A stretch of 64,000 bases of DNA from Aquitalea aquatica (GCF_013911085.1 NZ_JACERN010000039.1:310001-374000); one strand, 5' to 3'; numbered from the stretch's first letter, positions 24,936-35,424 are shown. Made by a program: numbers and translations. Notes: generated by a model from the sequence alone, not told the origin.

Positions 24936-25475
24936 ATGGCACGTTTCTACGATTTCTACAAAGACAGCGTAGTGCCGGAACTGATGAAACAGTTCGGCTA
25001 CAAGTCGATCATGGAAGTACCGCGCATCGAGAAGATCACCGTCAACATGGGTGTGGGCGAAGCTGTTGCCGATAAAAAGGTAATGGAGTTTGCCGTGGGC
25101 GATATGGAAAAGATCGCCGGCCAGAAGCCGGTTGTCACCACCGCTCGCAAATCCATCGCTGGCTTCAAGATTCGCGATGACTATCCGGTCGGCTGCAAGG
25201 TAACCCTGCGCCGTGAACGCATGTACGAATTCCTGGACCGTCTGGTGACCATCGCGTTGCCGCGTGTCCGTGACTTCCGTGGTGTTTCCGCCAAGTCTTT
25301 TGATGGCCGCGGCAACTACAACATGGGCGTCAAGGAACAGATCATCTTCCCGGAAATCGAGTACGACAAGATCGATGCTCTGCGTGGTATGAACATTACT
25401 GTTACCACTACGGCGAAGACTGACGAAGAGGCCCGCGCACTGCTGGCCGCGTTCAAGTTCCCGTTCAAGGGTTAA
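24936..25475 (+). CDS. rplE: 50S ribosomal protein L5
   Basis: L5 (179 residues) binds 5S rRNA and contacts the P-site t[23 protein letters not shown], the signature [16 protein letters not shown], and [20 protein letters not shown] are as expected. In E. coli the S8 repressor site is at the start of this gene. I could not confirm an equivalent fold here. Confidence 0.99.
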   Translation: MARFYDFYKDSVVPELMKQFGYKSIMEVPRIEKITVNMGVGEAVADKKVMEFAVGDMEKIAGQKPVVTTARKSIAGFKIRDDYPVGCKVTLRRERMYEFLDRLVTIALPRVRDFRGVSAKSFDGRGNYNMGVKEQIIFPEIEYDKIDALRGMNITVTTTAKTDEEARALLAAFKFPFKG

Positions 25476-25479
25476 GCAC

Positions 25480-25785
25480 ATGGCAAAACTTGCACTGATC
25501 AAGCGTGAAGAGAAGCGCGTTAAGGTGGCTGAAAAATTTGCCGCTAAGCGCGAAGCCCTCATCGCTACCATCAACAATCAAAGCCTCTCGGAAGAAGAAC
25601 GCTTTGCCGCTCGCCTGCAACTGCAGCAGCTGCCGCGCAATGCTTCCCCGGTTCGCCAGCGTCGTCGCTGTGCTATCACCGGTCGTCCGCGTGGTGTGTT
25701 CCGTAAATTTGGTCTGGGTCGTAACAAACTCCGCGAAATCGCCATGAAGGGCGAAATTCCGGGTGTTGTTAAGGCCAGCTGGTAA
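25480..25785 (+). CDS. rpsN: 30S ribosomal protein S14 (zinc-independent form)
   Basis: S14 (101 residues) is a 30S head protein. This is the long form without the CxxC zinc-binding pairs. It contains [20 protein letters not shown] and the conserved C-terminal [11 protein letters not shown]. It starts four bases after the rplE stop. Confidence 0.98.
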   Translation: MAKLALIKREEKRVKVAEKFAAKREALIATINNQSLSEEERFAARLQLQQLPRNASPVRQRRRCAITGRPRGVFRKFGLGRNKLREIAMKGEIPGVVKASW

Positions 25786-25799
25786 TAGGAGATACATAA

Positions 25800-26195
25800 A
25801 TGAGCATGCACGATCCTATTTCCGATATGTTGACCCGCATCCGTAACGGCCAAATGGCTTCCAAGGTGGCTGTTGCAATGCCGTCTTCCAAGCTGAAAAT
25901 TGCGCTGGCACAGGTGCTGAAAGAAGAAGGCTACATCGAAGATTTCGCCGTTGCCGGCGAAGCCAAGAAGCCTGTTCTTGATATCCAGCTCAAGTACTAC
26001 GCTGGCCGTCCGGTGATCGAGCGCATTGACCGCGTTTCGCGTCCTGGCCTGCGCGTATACAAGGGCTCCACCGAAATCCCGAAGGTAATGAATGGTCTGG
26101 GCGTAGCGATTCTGTCTACCTCCAAGGGCATCATGACCGATCGTAAAGCACGCGCTGCCGGTATCGGCGGTGAGCTGCTCTGCGTTGTGGCGTAA
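25800..26195 (+). CDS. rpsH: 30S ribosomal protein S8
   Basis: S8 (131 residues) is a primary 16S rRNA-binding protein and, in E. coli, the repressor of the spc operon. [20 protein letters not shown] and the C-terminal motif [20 protein letters not shown] are present. An internal ATG at 25806 is a possible alternative start, but MSMHDPI is common in betaproteobacteria. Confidence 0.98.
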   Translation: MSMHDPISDMLTRIRNGQMASKVAVAMPSSKLKIALAQVLKEEGYIEDFAVAGEAKKPVLDIQLKYYAGRPVIERIDRVSRPGLRVYKGSTEIPKVMNGLGVAILSTSKGIMTDRKARAAGIGGELLCVVA

Positions 26196-26204
26196 GGGGG
26201 TCAA

Positions 26205-26738
26205 ATGTCTCGCGTAGCTAAGAATCCCGTAGCCATTCCGGCTGGCGTCGAAGTGAAATTCGGTGCTGCAGAAGTGACCGTAAAGGGTGCCCTGGGCTCC
26301 CTGAGCGCCGCTCTGTGCAATGACGTTGAAATCAAGTTCGACAACAACGAACTGACTTTCGCGGCTAAAAACGACAGCAAGTTCGCACGTGCCATGTCCG
26401 GCACCCTGCGTGCTCTGCTGAACAATATGGTACTTGGTGTCTCCAAGGGCTTCGAGAAGAAGCTGCAGCTGGTAGGCGTGGGCTATCGTGCCCAGGCTCA
26501 AGGCGACATCCTGAACCTGTCTCTGGGTTTCTCTCACCCGGTAGCTCACCAGATGCCTGCTGGCATCAAGGCTGAGACTCCGACTCAGACCGAGATCCTG
26601 ATCAAGGGTGCTGACAAGCAACTCGTTGGCCAGATCGCTGCCGAAATCCGCGCATACCGTTCCCCGGAACCCTATAAGGGTAAGGGCGTTCGTTACGCTG
26701 ATGAGGTTGTGGTTCTGAAAGAAACCAAGAAGAAGTAA
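26205..26738 (+). CDS. rplF: 50S ribosomal protein L6
   Basis: L6 (177 residues) sits near the sarcin-ricin loop and the factor-binding site. It has two repeated alpha/beta domains and the C-terminal signature [14 protein letters not shown]. Length is normal. Spacing to its neighbours is 9 and 13 bases. Confidence 0.99.
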   Translation: MSRVAKNPVAIPAGVEVKFGAAEVTVKGALGSLSAALCNDVEIKFDNNELTFAAKNDSKFARAMSGTLRALLNNMVLGVSKGFEKKLQLVGVGYRAQAQGDILNLSLGFSHPVAHQMPAGIKAETPTQTEILIKGADKQLVGQIAAEIRAYRSPEPYKGKGVRYADEVVVLKETKKK

Positions 26739-26751
26739 CTGAGGCACTGAC

Positions 26752-27105
26752 ATGGACAAGAAACAAGCTCGACTCCGCCGTGCACGTAAAACCCGTGCTC
26801 GGATTGCGGAGCTCAAGATGGTGCGTCTCACTGTTTACCGCACCAACAGCCACATTTATGCCCAGATCATTGATGAAACTGGCAGCAAGGTACTGGCAAG
26901 TGCTTCCACTCTGGAAGCCGAAGTACGCGCTGATGTTTCCAATGGTGGCAATGTGACCGCTGCAGCCGTAGTCGGTAAGCGCATCGCTGAAAAAGCCAAG
27001 GCAGCCGGTATTTCGACCGTGGCATTTGACCGTTCCGGTTTCAAATACCATGGCCGTATGAAGGCTGTGGCAGACGCAGCCCGTGAACACGGTCTCGTAT
27101 TCTAA
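26752..27105 (+). CDS. rplR: 50S ribosomal protein L18
   Basis: L18 (117 residues) binds 5S rRNA with L5 and L25. The basic N-terminus [20 protein letters not shown] and the C-terminal [20 protein letters not shown] are typical. Confidence 0.99.
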   Translation: MDKKQARLRRARKTRARIAELKMVRLTVYRTNSHIYAQIIDETGSKVLASASTLEAEVRADVSNGGNVTAAAVVGKRIAEKAKAAGISTVAFDRSGFKYHGRMKAVADAAREHGLVF

Positions 27106-27118
27106 TTCGGAGTGAAGA

Positions 27119-27637
27119 ATGGCTAAGCACGAAATGGAAGATCGTGGCGACGGTCTGGTCGAGAAGATGATCAGCGTCAACCGCGTCACCAAAGTGGTTA
27201 AGGGCGGCCGTATTATGGCTTTCTCCGCCTTGACCGTCGTTGGTGATGGCGATGGCGGCATCGGTATGGGCAAAGGTCGTTCCAAGGAAGTTCCGGTTGC
27301 CGTACAAAAGGCAATGGAACAGGCCCGCCGCAATCTGGTAAAGATCCCGCTGCGTAATGGTACCCTGCACCACACCGTATCGGGTAAGCACGGTGCTACT
27401 ACCGTCTTTATCCAGCCGGCTAAAGAAGGTACTGGTGTTAAGGCCGGTGGCCCGATGCGTGCAATTTTTGACGCAATGGGTATTCACAATGTTTCGGCCA
27501 AGATTCATGGTTCCACCAACCCGTATAACGTGGTTCGTGCAACTCTGGACGGCCTGAGCAAGATTAGCACCGCCTCTCAGGTTGCCGCCAAGCGCGGTCT
27601 GACCGTTGACGAGATCCTGGGGGTTAATCATGAGTAA
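27119..27637 (+). CDS. rpsE: 30S ribosomal protein S5
   Basis: S5 (172 residues) acts at the mRNA entrance and in decoding fidelity. The double-stranded RNA-binding-like N-terminal domain includes [20 protein letters not shown] and [20 protein letters not shown], and the C-terminal domain contains GLTVDEILG. The spectinomycin loop shows no obvious deletion. The gene end overlaps rpmD by eight bases. Confidence 0.99.
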   Translation: MAKHEMEDRGDGLVEKMISVNRVTKVVKGGRIMAFSALTVVGDGDGGIGMGKGRSKEVPVAVQKAMEQARRNLVKIPLRNGTLHHTVSGKHGATTVFIQPAKEGTGVKAGGPMRAIFDAMGIHNVSAKIHGSTNPYNVVRATLDGLSKISTASQVAAKRGLTVDEILGVNHE

Positions 27638-27815
27638 CGCCAACACTGTAAAGGTAACTCTGGTAAAGAGCCTGATCGGTCGTCTGGAATCCCACAAGGC
27701 TTGCGCCCGTGGTCTGGGTCTGAAAAAGATCCGCCAGACTGTGGAAGTGCTCGATACCCCTGAAAACCGTGGCATGATCAACAAGATCAGCTACCTGCTC
27801 AAATTCGAGGGCTAA
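27630..27815 (+). CDS. rpmD: 50S ribosomal protein L30
   Basis: L30 (61 residues) is a small 23S rRNA-binding protein. The core [20 protein letters not shown] and the [11 protein letters not shown] segment match the family. The start is ATG 27630, inside the end of rpsE. The longer upstream frame reads through rpsE and is not family-like. Confidence 0.97.
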   Translation: MSNANTVKVTLVKSLIGRLESHKACARGLGLKKIRQTVEVLDTPENRGMINKISYLLKFEG

Positions 27816-27818
27816 GAG

Positions 27819-28250
27819 ATGCTGCTGAACACCATTCAACCCGGTGACGGCGCCAAGCATGCGAAGCGTCGTGTAGGTCGCGGTATTGGTAGCGGCCTGG
27901 GTAAGACTGCCGGTCGTGGCCATAAAGGTCAAAAGAGCCGTGCAGGTGGTTTCCACAAGGTCGGTTTTGAAGGCGGTCAAATGCCGCTGCAACGTCGCCT
28001 GCCGAAACGTGGCTTCAAGTCGCTGACGGCTCGCTTCAATGCAGAGGTTCGCCTGTCCGAACTGAACTTGCTGCCGGTCGATGAAATCGATCTGTTGTCG
28101 CTCAAGCAAGCTGGTCTGGTTGCTGCTCAGGCTCTGGTAGCCAAGGTAGTACTGTCTGGCAAGATCGAGCGTGCTGTTAAGCTGCGTGGTATTGCAGCGA
28201 CTGCCGGCGCTCGCGCTGCCATCGAAGCTGCCGGCGGCAGTATTGAATAA
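27819..28250 (+). CDS. rplO: 50S ribosomal protein L15
   Basis: L15 (143 residues) is an assembly protein of the 50S core. The glycine- and arginine-rich N-terminal extension ([20 protein letters not shown]) and the [19 protein letters not shown] motif are characteristic. It starts three bases after rpmD and precedes secY by 11 bases. Confidence 0.99.
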   Translation: MLLNTIQPGDGAKHAKRRVGRGIGSGLGKTAGRGHKGQKSRAGGFHKVGFEGGQMPLQRRLPKRGFKSLTARFNAEVRLSELNLLPVDEIDLLSLKQAGLVAAQALVAKVVLSGKIERAVKLRGIAATAGARAAIEAAGGSIE

Positions 28251-28261
28251 GGCGCACTTAC

Positions 28262-29581
28262 GTGTCGAATACTTCTCTAGTGGGAAATGCCAATAAATTT
28301 GGTGATTTGAAGCGCCGTATCATGTTTTTGATCGGAGCTTTGATTGTTTACCGCATCGGCGCTCATATTCCGGTGCCTGGTATCAATCCTGCCGAACTAG
28401 CGAAGTTGTTCCACACGTCGCAGACGGGCCTGCTCGACATGTTCAACATGTTCTCGGGCGGTGCCCTCTCGAGATTTACGGTATTTGCCCTGGGCATCAT
28501 GCCGTACATCTCTGCTTCCATCATTCTTCAGCTCGCTTCCGAGGTTTTACCTAGCTTGAAGCAGCTGAAGAAGGAAGGCGACGCGGGACGTCGTAAGGTA
28601 ACCCAGTACACACGTTATGCAACCGTATTGCTGGCCTCGTTTCAGAGTTTCAGTATCGCGGTAATGCTGTTTAAGCAGCCTAACCTGGTGGTGACTGCCC
28701 AGTGGGAGTTCTACCTGACAACCGTGGTAACCCTGGTTACCGGCACCATGTTCCTCATGTGGCTGGGTGAGCAGATTACCGAGCGTGGTATCGGCAACGG
28801 TATCTCGCTGATCATCTGTGCAGGTATTGCATCAGGTGTTCCGGCTGCCATTGGCAAGACGCTCACGCTGACCAGTCAAGGCTCGCTGCCCATCCTGTTT
28901 ACCATCGTGCTGTTTGTTGGTGTTGCACTGATGACCTACGTTGTTGTGTTCGCAGAACGCGGCCAGCGTAAGGTATTGGTCAACTATGCCAAACGGCAGG
29001 TTGGTAATCGTGTCATGCAGGGCCAGAGCACGCATATGCCGCTCAAGCTCAACATGGCAGGGGTGATTCCGCCGATTTTTGCATCCAGTATCATTCTGTT
29101 TCCTGCCACTATTCTTGGTTGGCTCGGTAACAATGAAAGCCTGGGTTGGCTCAAGGGCGTGGCTGACAAGCTGCATCCCGGACAGCCCATCTATGTGCTG
29201 CTGTATGCAACGGCCATCATTTTCTTCTGTTATTTCTACACTGCTCTCGTTTTCAATCCGAAAGAGACGGCAGATAACCTGAAGAAAAGTGGTGCTTTCA
29301 TCCCAGGTATCCGTCCAGGTGAGCAGACTTCGCGTTACATCGAGAAGATCATTCTGCGGCTGACACTTATCGGTGCGATCTACATTACGCTGGTTTGTCT
29401 GTTGCCGGAATTCCTCATCTTGAAGTGGAATGTACCGTTCTACTTCGGTGGTACATCACTGCTGATTATCGTGGTGGTCACCATGGATTTCATGGCTCAG
29501 GTTCAGTCCTACGTACTGTCGCATCAGTATGAGAGCTTGCTGAAGAAGGCTAACTTCAAAGGCAATGCCCTTACCCGCTGA
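28262..29581 (+). CDS. secY: Preprotein translocase subunit SecY
   Basis: SecY (439 residues) is the pore-forming inner-membrane subunit of the Sec translocon. About ten hydrophobic segments are visible, with the plug region after the first and the cytoplasmic loop near [20 protein letters not shown] used by SecA and ribosomes. The start is GTG at 28262. The gene following it in relatives, infA, is present only as a pseudogene. Confidence 0.99.
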   Translation: MSNTSLVGNANKFGDLKRRIMFLIGALIVYRIGAHIPVPGINPAELAKLFHTSQTGLLDMFNMFSGGALSRFTVFALGIMPYISASIILQLASEVLPSLKQLKKEGDAGRRKVTQYTRYATVLLASFQSFSIAVMLFKQPNLVVTAQWEFYLTTVVTLVTGTMFLMWLGEQITERGIGNGISLIICAGIASGVPAAIGKTLTLTSQGSLPILFTIVLFVGVALMTYVVVFAERGQRKVLVNYAKRQVGNRVMQGQSTHMPLKLNMAGVIPPIFASSIILFPATILGWLGNNESLGWLKGVADKLHPGQPIYVLLYATAIIFFCYFYTALVFNPKETADNLKKSGAFIPGIRPGEQTSRYIEKIILRLTLIGAIYITLVCLLPEFLILKWNVPFYFGGTSLLIIVVVTMDFMAQVQSYVLSHQYESLLKKANFKGNALTR

Positions 29582-29604
29582 CACACGTGTTCTCGCTGGG
29601 TTAT

Positions 29605-29818
29605 ATGGCTAGGTAAGACACCATCCAGATGCAGGGTGAGATCAGGCAGTGGTACTTAGGTGCTACTGCAGGATCAAACTTGAGAATGGACACGTAGTAA
29701 TTGGGCGTAAACAGTAATGACACAGATGTCCCATCTGTGTCCTGGCTGTTTACAAGGTTACGGTGGAGCTATTCCATCCGATTTGACCTCTGCCCGTATC
29801 GTGTTCCGTGCGAAATAA
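29605..29818 (+). pseudogene. infA: Decayed infA (translation initiation factor IF-1)
   Basis: The 273-base gap between secY and rpmJ contains the remains of infA in the normal position. ATG GCT AGG is followed by an in-frame TAA at codon 4 (29614-29616), then DTIQMQGEI in the same frame. A one-base loss shifts frame to IKLENGHVVIG (29673-29705), followed by stops at 29715 and 29718. The tail resumes with VTVEL (29757-29771), and after another one-base loss DLTSARIVFRAK ends at TAA 29816-29818. The total is five bases shorter than a 72-codon infA. With a stop codon and several indels, a sequencing error is unlikely. IF1 is essential in E. coli, so a functional copy should exist elsewhere. This is inferred from my own alignment to the family sequence. 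Confidence 0.9.
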
Positions 29819-29854
29819 CGCACTCGCTCTTTTAGAGTAACGAAAGGAACTGAC

Positions 29855-29968
29855 ATGCGAGTACAGCCTTCGGTAAAGAAGATTTGCCGTAACTGCAAAA
29901 TCATCCGTCGCAATCGCGTAGTTCGCGTGATCTGCACGGACCCGCGTCACAAGCAAAAGCAAGGCTAA
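29855..29968 (+). CDS. rpmJ: 50S ribosomal protein L36
   Basis: L36 has 37 residues. It begins [20 protein letters not shown] and ends [10 protein letters not shown]. The zinc ribbon residues are present (C-x2-C, then a third cysteine and a histidine), so this is the zinc-binding form. The start ATG at 29855 has AAAGGAAC upstream. It follows the infA pseudogene by 36 bases and remains intact. Confidence 0.97.
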   Translation: MRVQPSVKKICRNCKIIRRNRVVRVICTDPRHKQKQG

Positions 29969-29971
29969 CAT

Positions 29972-30000
29972 TTGTTAGACCTGACTTTGCGTGTTACAAT
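29972..30000 (+). promoter_or_regulatory. Probable promoter of the alpha operon (rpsM-rplQ)
   Basis: TTGTTA (29972-29977) and TACAAT (29995-30000) are 17 bases apart, beginning just after the rpmJ stop codon and 39 bases before rpsM. Box quality is moderate to good. Confidence 0.6.
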
Positions 30001-30038
30001 CGCAAACTTTTCAAGGTCTTAAGGCTTAAGGAAAGAGT

Positions 30039-30401
30039 ATGGCCCGTATTGCAGGGGTAAATATCCCCAATCATGCGCATGCCGTTATCGGCCTGCAGGC
30101 AATTTTCGGCATCGGTCAGACTCGCGCCCAGCAGATTTGTGTTGCTGCCAGCGTGAATCCCTCCACCAAGGTGAAGGATCTGACAGAAGCTGAGATGGAA
30201 ACTCTGCGTGAAGCAGTGGCGAAGTTCACCGTTGAAGGTGACCTGCGTCGCGAAATCACTATGAGCATCAAGCGTCTGATGGACATGGGCTGCTATCGCG
30301 GTCTGCGTCATCGTCGTGGCCTGCCGTGTCGCGGTCAGCGCACTCGCACTAACGCTCGTACCCGCAAGGGACCGCGTAAGGCGATCGCCGGCAAGAAGTA
30401 A
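30039..30401 (+). CDS. rpsM: 30S ribosomal protein S13
   Basis: S13 (120 residues) bridges the 30S head to the 50S subunit. [20 protein letters not shown], the helix-two-turn-helix region, and [20 protein letters not shown] near the basic C-terminus are present. It is the first gene of the alpha operon. Confidence 0.99.
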   Translation: MARIAGVNIPNHAHAVIGLQAIFGIGQTRAQQICVAASVNPSTKVKDLTEAEMETLREAVAKFTVEGDLRREITMSIKRLMDMGCYRGLRHRRGLPCRGQRTRTNARTRKGPRKAIAGKK

Positions 30402-30417
30402 CTAAAGGAACACAGAA

Positions 30418-30813
<396 letters not shown>

Positions 30814-30831
30814 TTCGGAGAGTGTGAGAAC

Positions 30832-31452
30832 ATGGCACGTTATATCGGCCCGAAATGTAAGCTCGCTCGTCGTGAAGGCACCGACCTTTTCCTGAAGAGC
30901 GCGCGTCGTGCACTGGATTCCAAGTGCAAACTGGACACCCCTCCTGGCCAGCATGGCGCTCGTAAGAGCCGCCTGTCTGACTACGGTGTCCAGCTGCGTG
31001 AAAAGCAGAAAATCCGCCGTATCTATGGCGTACTCGAGCGTCAGTTCCGCAACTACTTTGCGGAAGCTGTGCGTCGTAAAGGCTCCACTGGTGAAAACCT
31101 GCTGAAGCTGCTCGAGGCCCGTCTGGATAACGTTGTATATCGCATGGGCTTTGGCTCCACTCGTGCAGAAGCACGTCAGCTGGTAAGCCACAAGGCTATC
31201 GTTGTGAACGGCCAGGTAGTTAACATTCCGTCTTTCCAGGTTAAAGCTGGTGACGTTGTGTCTGTCCGCGAAAAGGCCAAGAAACAGGCCCGTATCGTAG
31301 AAGGTCTGGCTCTGGCTGAGCAAGGTGGTTTCCCTACTTGGGTGTCGGTTGACTCCAAGAAGATGGAAGGCGTCTTCAAATCTGCTCCGGAACGTTCCGA
31401 ACTGTCTAGCGATATCAACGAACAACTCGTTGTGGAATTCTACTCCAAGTAA
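30832..31452 (+). CDS. rpsD: 30S ribosomal protein S4
   Basis: S4 (206 residues) is a primary 16S rRNA-binding protein and, in E. coli, the repressor of the alpha operon. The N-terminal [20 protein letters not shown] and the S4 RNA-binding fold ([20 protein letters not shown], then [11 protein letters not shown]) are complete. Confidence 0.99.
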   Translation: MARYIGPKCKLARREGTDLFLKSARRALDSKCKLDTPPGQHGARKSRLSDYGVQLREKQKIRRIYGVLERQFRNYFAEAVRRKGSTGENLLKLLEARLDNVVYRMGFGSTRAEARQLVSHKAIVVNGQVVNIPSFQVKAGDVVSVREKAKKQARIVEGLALAEQGGFPTWVSVDSKKMEGVFKSAPERSELSSDINEQLVVEFYSK

Positions 31453-31475
31453 TCGCTAGCTCTTAGGGAATGACT

Positions 31476-32459
31476 ATGCAAAACAGCGCTTCGGAATTTT
31501 TGAAACCTCGTCTGATTGACGTGCAGCCGGTCTCTGCGACCCATGCACGCGTATCGATGGAGCCGTTCGAGCGTGGGTACGCCCACACTCTGGGAAACTC
31601 GCTGCGCCGCATTCTGCTGTCGTCGATGCCGGGCTTTGCTCCTACCGAAGTGACTATCGCTGGCGTTTTGCATGAGTATTCCGCTCTTGATGGCGTGCGT
31701 GAGGATGTCGTAGACATCCTCCTCAACCTCAAGGGCGTAGTGCTTAAGCTGCATGGTCGTGACAGTGTTGTGCTGACCCTGAAAAAGGAAGGCGAAGGCG
31801 CTGTCTTGGCTGGCGATATCGAGTTGCCGCATGACGTGGAAGTGATCAATCCGGAACACGTGATTGCTCATCTCTCCGTTGGTGGCAAAATCGACATGGA
31901 GATCAAGGTCGAAAAAGGCCGTGGCTATCAGCCTGTGTCTGTTCGGTCCATGCATGAAGAAAACCGTTCCATCGGTACCATTCAACTGGATGCTTCCTTC
32001 TCGCCGGTTCGCCGTGTGAGTTTTGCAGTGGAAAGCGCCCGTGTTGAGCAACGTACCGACCTCGACCGCCTGGTTCTCGATATTGAGACCAACGGCGTCA
32101 TCGAACCGGAACAGGCCGTGCGTAATGCGGCACGTATTCTGATGGATCAGCTGTCGATCTTTGCTGACCTCCAAGGCACAGCGGTTGAAGAAGTCGTTGA
32201 AAAGGCGCCGCCGATCGATCCGATCTTGCTGCGTCCGGTAGACGATCTTGAACTGACGGTTCGTTCGGCCAACTGCCTGAAGGCAGAGAACATTTACTAC
32301 ATCGGCGATCTGATCCAGCGTACTGAAACCGAGCTTCTGAAGACTCCGAACCTCGGTCGCAAGTCGCTGAACGAGATCAAAGAAGTTCTCGCTTCTAAGG
32401 GCCTGACTCTCGGCATGAAGCTCGAGAATTGGCCTCCGGCTGGTCTGGAAAAGCCGTAA
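31476..32459 (+). CDS. rpoA: DNA-directed RNA polymerase subunit alpha
   Basis: Alpha (327 residues) dimerises to start polymerase assembly and contacts activators and UP elements. The N-terminal domain has [20 protein letters not shown]. The C-terminal domain contains [20 protein letters not shown] and [20 protein letters not shown] place the start at ATG 31476 because AGGG at 31465-31468 is correctly spaced. The upstream in-frame ATG 31470 is too close to it. Confidence 0.98.
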   Translation: MQNSASEFLKPRLIDVQPVSATHARVSMEPFERGYAHTLGNSLRRILLSSMPGFAPTEVTIAGVLHEYSALDGVREDVVDILLNLKGVVLKLHGRDSVVLTLKKEGEGAVLAGDIELPHDVEVINPEHVIAHLSVGGKIDMEIKVEKGRGYQPVSVRSMHEENRSIGTIQLDASFSPVRRVSFAVESARVEQRTDLDRLVLDIETNGVIEPEQAVRNAARILMDQLSIFADLQGTAVEEVVEKAPPIDPILLRPVDDLELTVRSANCLKAENIYYIGDLIQRTETELLKTPNLGRKSLNEIKEVLASKGLTLGMKLENWPPAGLEKP

Positions 32460-32483
32460 GTTTGAGACTAAAGGACATTAACA

Positions 32484-32879
32484 ATGCGTCATCGTTACAG
32501 TAATCGTAAACTGAACCGCACGACCAGCCATCGTCTGGCGATGCTGCGCAACATGGCGAATTCGCTGCTGAAGCACGAAGTTATCGTGACCACGCTGCCG
32601 AAAGCCAAGGAACTGCGTCGTGTGGCCGAGCCGCTGATTACGCTCGGCAAAAAGCCGTCTCTCGCCAACCGTCGTCTGGCGTTTGACCGCACTCGTGACC
32701 GCGATATCGTGGTTAAACTCTTCGACGAACTCGGCCCGCGCTTCTCCGCCCGCAATGGTGGTTATGTGCGTATTCTGAAGTACGGTTTCCGCAAGGGCGA
32801 CAACGCCCCGATGGCTCTGGTAGAGCTGGTGGATCGTGCAGAAGATGCCGTCGCAGTCGTAGATGACTCCGCTGAGTAA
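32484..32879 (+). CDS. rplQ: 50S ribosomal protein L17
   Basis: L17 (131 residues) sits near the tunnel exit. [20 protein letters not shown] and the conserved [20 protein letters not shown] identify it. It is the last gene of the ribosomal block and is followed by a strong terminator. Confidence 0.99.
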   Translation: MRHRYSNRKLNRTTSHRLAMLRNMANSLLKHEVIVTTLPKAKELRRVAEPLITLGKKPSLANRRLAFDRTRDRDIVVKLFDELGPRFSARNGGYVRILKYGFRKGDNAPMALVELVDRAEDAVAVVDDSAE

Positions 32880-32895
32880 TATTCAGTGAAGTTGT

Positions 32896-32925
32896 GAAAA
32901 AAGCCAGCGTAAGCTGGCTTTTTTC
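32896..32925 (+). terminator. Terminator after rplQ
   Basis: A 13 bp stem (32896-32908 with 32913-32925) and a GTAA loop, rich in A on one arm and T on the other. It ends the 32 kb ribosomal block. The 130 bases after it up to the next gene show no further features. Confidence 0.92.
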
Positions 32926-33059
32926 ATTTCTACATCTGTTTCAGCCCAGAATTGCTTCTTTGTGCTGATCAGCATGGAGTTTGACTGGTTCAATTGCGAT
33001 GTTTGGCAGTTCTGGCGCAATGGCACCGCTTTAGCGGGCCATTATGCCGTGTTGTTGAT

Positions 33060-33857
33060 TCAGAATGCGTAGCGTGATTCCACCACTTCCACTGCAGCGC
33101 CCAACTCCAGTATCCCTTCGCTGCGGGCGATCAGGTTGACCCCAAAACAGATGCCCTCGGGTAGTTGGCGGGTACGAATCAAGGTATGCATCGGCTCGTT
33201 GTTGCTGGAGAATTCGCCGGTTTGTGGATCAACCGTGGTTAGCTGGCAGCGGGTGCAGGGCTTGGCCACATCAAACAGCATGTCGCCAATGCGAATCACG
33301 CTCCAATCATCTTCCTCATAGGGCAAGGCATCCGTAATCACCAGATTCGGGCGGAAGTGACGCAGGCTGACTGGCTGTGCCAATTCCTGATTCAAGGTAT
33401 CCAGCGAAGCCTGATTGACCAGCAGATAAGGGTAGCCGTCGGCAAACGACATGGGCGTGTTGCCATTTTGCAGGGTGCGGCGTGATTGCATGCCCAGCCA
33501 CAGCAACTTGCACGGAATACCCATGTACTGGCTAAGCCAGTCATCCACCTTGCTATCACCGTGCAGGGCGCTGAATTCATCTTTCCAAACCGCAGTGACC
33601 ACGGGCTGGGTATAAACCTGAGTCATGGCCATCACTGCCGACATACCGGGTGCTTTCAGCAGCATGCCGCCGGGAATCAGATCCATTTCAATCAATACCA
33701 TGCGCGGAAATTCGCGGGCGGTCAGAAAACGACCTTCCGCTGTAACCAGCAGCCATTCACGATCGTGCAGCAAGCCCTGTTGGCTGGCATAGGCACGGCT
33801 ATAGGCAATACCACGGGCAGATTTCATCGGATGCACGAACATTTGGCTCAGTTGCAT
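33060..33857 (-). CDS. MOSC domain protein, YcbX-like
   Basis: This 265-residue protein combines an N-terminal MOSC beta-barrel domain (MQLSQMFVHPMKSARGIAYS, with HDREWLLV) and a C-terminal MOSC domain. The conserved cysteine motif KPCTRCQLTTVDPQTG probably holds a molybdenum cofactor in the YcbX/mARC manner. Family members reduce N-hydroxylated compounds and need an electron donor. Unlike E. coli YcbX there is no fused C-terminal ferredoxin domain, so a separate partner is required. The next gene, 36 bases upstream on the same strand, encodes a regulator with no evident link. Confidence 0.88.
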   Translation of the reverse strand: MQLSQMFVHPMKSARGIAYSRAYASQQGLLHDREWLLVTAEGRFLTAREFPRMVLIEMDLIPGGMLLKAPGMSAVMAMTQVYTQPVVTAVWKDEFSALHGDSKVDDWLSQYMGIPCKLLWLGMQSRRTLQNGNTPMSFADGYPYLLVNQASLDTLNQELAQPVSLRHFRPNLVITDALPYEEDDWSVIRIGDMLFDVAKPCTRCQLTTVDPQTGEFSSNNEPMHTLIRTRQLPEGICFGVNLIARSEGILELGAAVEVVESRYAF

Positions 33858-33893
33858 AAATACTCCGCTAACAATGGTGGTTTGCTGCTCATG

Positions 33894-35312
33894 CTAGCAC
33901 TGCTGGCCAGCTCTGGCACGGGTGTGATCCTGCAGGAAGCGCCATAAGCGCTCATCCTGGCTGTAGGCCACATTGAAGCGCAGCCAGTTGCTGGCTTCGC
34001 CGTAGGGGCGGAACAAGTGCCCTGGGGCCAGTAGGATATCCTGCTTCAAGGCCTGTTCTGCCAACTGCATGCTGTCGATGGTGTGTGGTGGCCTGGCGCA
34101 CAGAAACAGCCCGTTGGCAGGACGGGTAAACAGCTCCCATCCCAGTGCGTGCAAACGCTCGGCTGCAAGAAACTGTGCTTCTGCCAGGCGAGACCTCAGC
34201 TTTTCCACCTGACGGCGGTAGCGACCTTCGTTCAGCATTTCCAGCACCACTCGCTCGTTCAGCTCCGGTGTGGTCAGGCCGGACATCATTTTGTAGCGCA
34301 GCAGCTTTTCCACACTATCGGCCGGACAGGCGATAAAACCCACGCGCAAGCCCGGCGACAGGGTCTTGGAAAAACTGTCGATGTAGATGACACGACGCAG
34401 GCCATCCAGTGCAGCCAGTGTGGGTTGGCGGCCATGGGTGAAGTCACCCGAGACATTGTCTTCTACCAGCAACAAATCGTATTGCTCGGCCAACTTGAGT
34501 ACCTGATGCGCCGTTTGCACCGAATAACTGGCACCGGTGGGGTTTTGCAGCCAGGGGTTGGTGAAGAAGGCGCGTGGCCGATGCGTTTCAAGCAAGGTTT
34601 GCAAGGCAGGGATATCCGGTCCTTGCTCGGTCCACGGCACGCCCACCAGGTTGAAACCACGAAATGCCAGGCAGGACATCAGATTGCAATAGCCCGGATC
34701 GTCTACCAGGATGGTATCGCCGGGGCGCAGTAGCGCACAGGCCACCATATCGAGCGCCTTGCTGGCACCCTGCGTCAGCAGAATGTCGTCGCCCTGTACC
34801 GGTACACCTTTTTCTGCCAGCTGTTGTGCAAGTTGCCGGCGTAATACCGGATAACCTTTGGGGTCGCCATAACGCAGATTCATGTCACCATGCCGTGCCA
34901 GCGCACGCAGGGCTTTCTGCTGGGCCACGATGTCATACCAGGCGGGAGGCAGCCAGCCACAACCAGCCTGCAAGGCCTGTTCTGAATGCTCGTAGACATT
35001 GCGCAACAGCCAGTGTTCATCGATGGGCAGATCTTCCAGACGCGCCGCCTGGCGCAGGCTACTGGCACGCTGACGCGCTTCCACGTAAAAGCCCGAACCC
35101 GGCCGCGAACGCAGATAGCCCTGTGACAGCAAGCGGTCGTAGGCCTCGACTACGGTAAACGGGCTGACACCATTATCCGTAGCGAAGCGGCGTATCGAGG
35201 GTATGCGTGTGCCGGGCCGCCAGTGGCCGGCGTCGATGGCTTGGCTAATGGCACTGACAATGGCGTCGACCAAGGTCTGGCCGGCTTGTGGACTGATGCT
35301 CAGGCTGGTCAT
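33894..35312 (-). CDS. MocR-type (GntR/aminotransferase) transcriptional regulator
   Basis: The 472-residue protein joins an N-terminal GntR winged helix (residues about 10-80, RIPSIRRFATDNGVSPFTVV) to a class I aminotransferase-like domain. The PLP lysine is K316 in DSFSKTLSPGLRVGF. Members such as GabR, TauR and PdxR use PLP to sense amino compounds. It is divergent from the beta-alanine aminotransferase and mmsA genes and most likely controls them. The 178-base spacer carries a direct repeat AACTGTACC that may be its operator. The effector is unknown; beta-alanine or a related amine is my inference. Confidence 0.92.
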   Translation of the reverse strand: MTSLSISPQAGQTLVDAIVSAISQAIDAGHWRPGTRIPSIRRFATDNGVSPFTVVEAYDRLLSQGYLRSRPGSGFYVEARQRASSLRQAARLEDLPIDEHWLLRNVYEHSEQALQAGCGWLPPAWYDIVAQQKALRALARHGDMNLRYGDPKGYPVLRRQLAQQLAEKGVPVQGDDILLTQGASKALDMVACALLRPGDTILVDDPGYCNLMSCLAFRGFNLVGVPWTEQGPDIPALQTLLETHRPRAFFTNPWLQNPTGASYSVQTAHQVLKLAEQYDLLLVEDNVSGDFTHGRQPTLAALDGLRRVIYIDSFSKTLSPGLRVGFIACPADSVEKLLRYKMMSGLTTPELNERVVLEMLNEGRYRRQVEKLRSRLAEAQFLAAERLHALGWELFTRPANGLFLCARPPHTIDSMQLAEQALKQDILLAPGHLFRPYGEASNWLRFNVAYSQDERLWRFLQDHTRARAGQQC

Positions 35313-35361
35313 GGTTGTTTTCCACAGGAGGCAAGCAGGCAGCTAGCTGCTGTGCTTGCTG

Positions 35362-35424
35362 AACTGTACCGGTTAATTTACCGATACGGTCGTAGCAAAT
35401 ATCTGCATAACTGTACCTGTAATT
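35362..35424 (+). promoter_or_regulatory. Candidate MocR operator (direct repeat)
   Basis: AACTGTACC occurs at 35362-35370 and again at 35409-35417 in the same direction, 47 bases apart. Each copy is followed by an AT-rich stretch containing TAATT. Direct repeats of this size are typical binding sites for MocR regulators, and the site is between the regulator and its likely target genes. No experimental evidence is visible. Confidence 0.5.

Noticed and set aside
34083-35158. Plus-strand frames opposite the MocR regulator gene
   Set aside because: They mirror the aminotransferase gene and have no family features.
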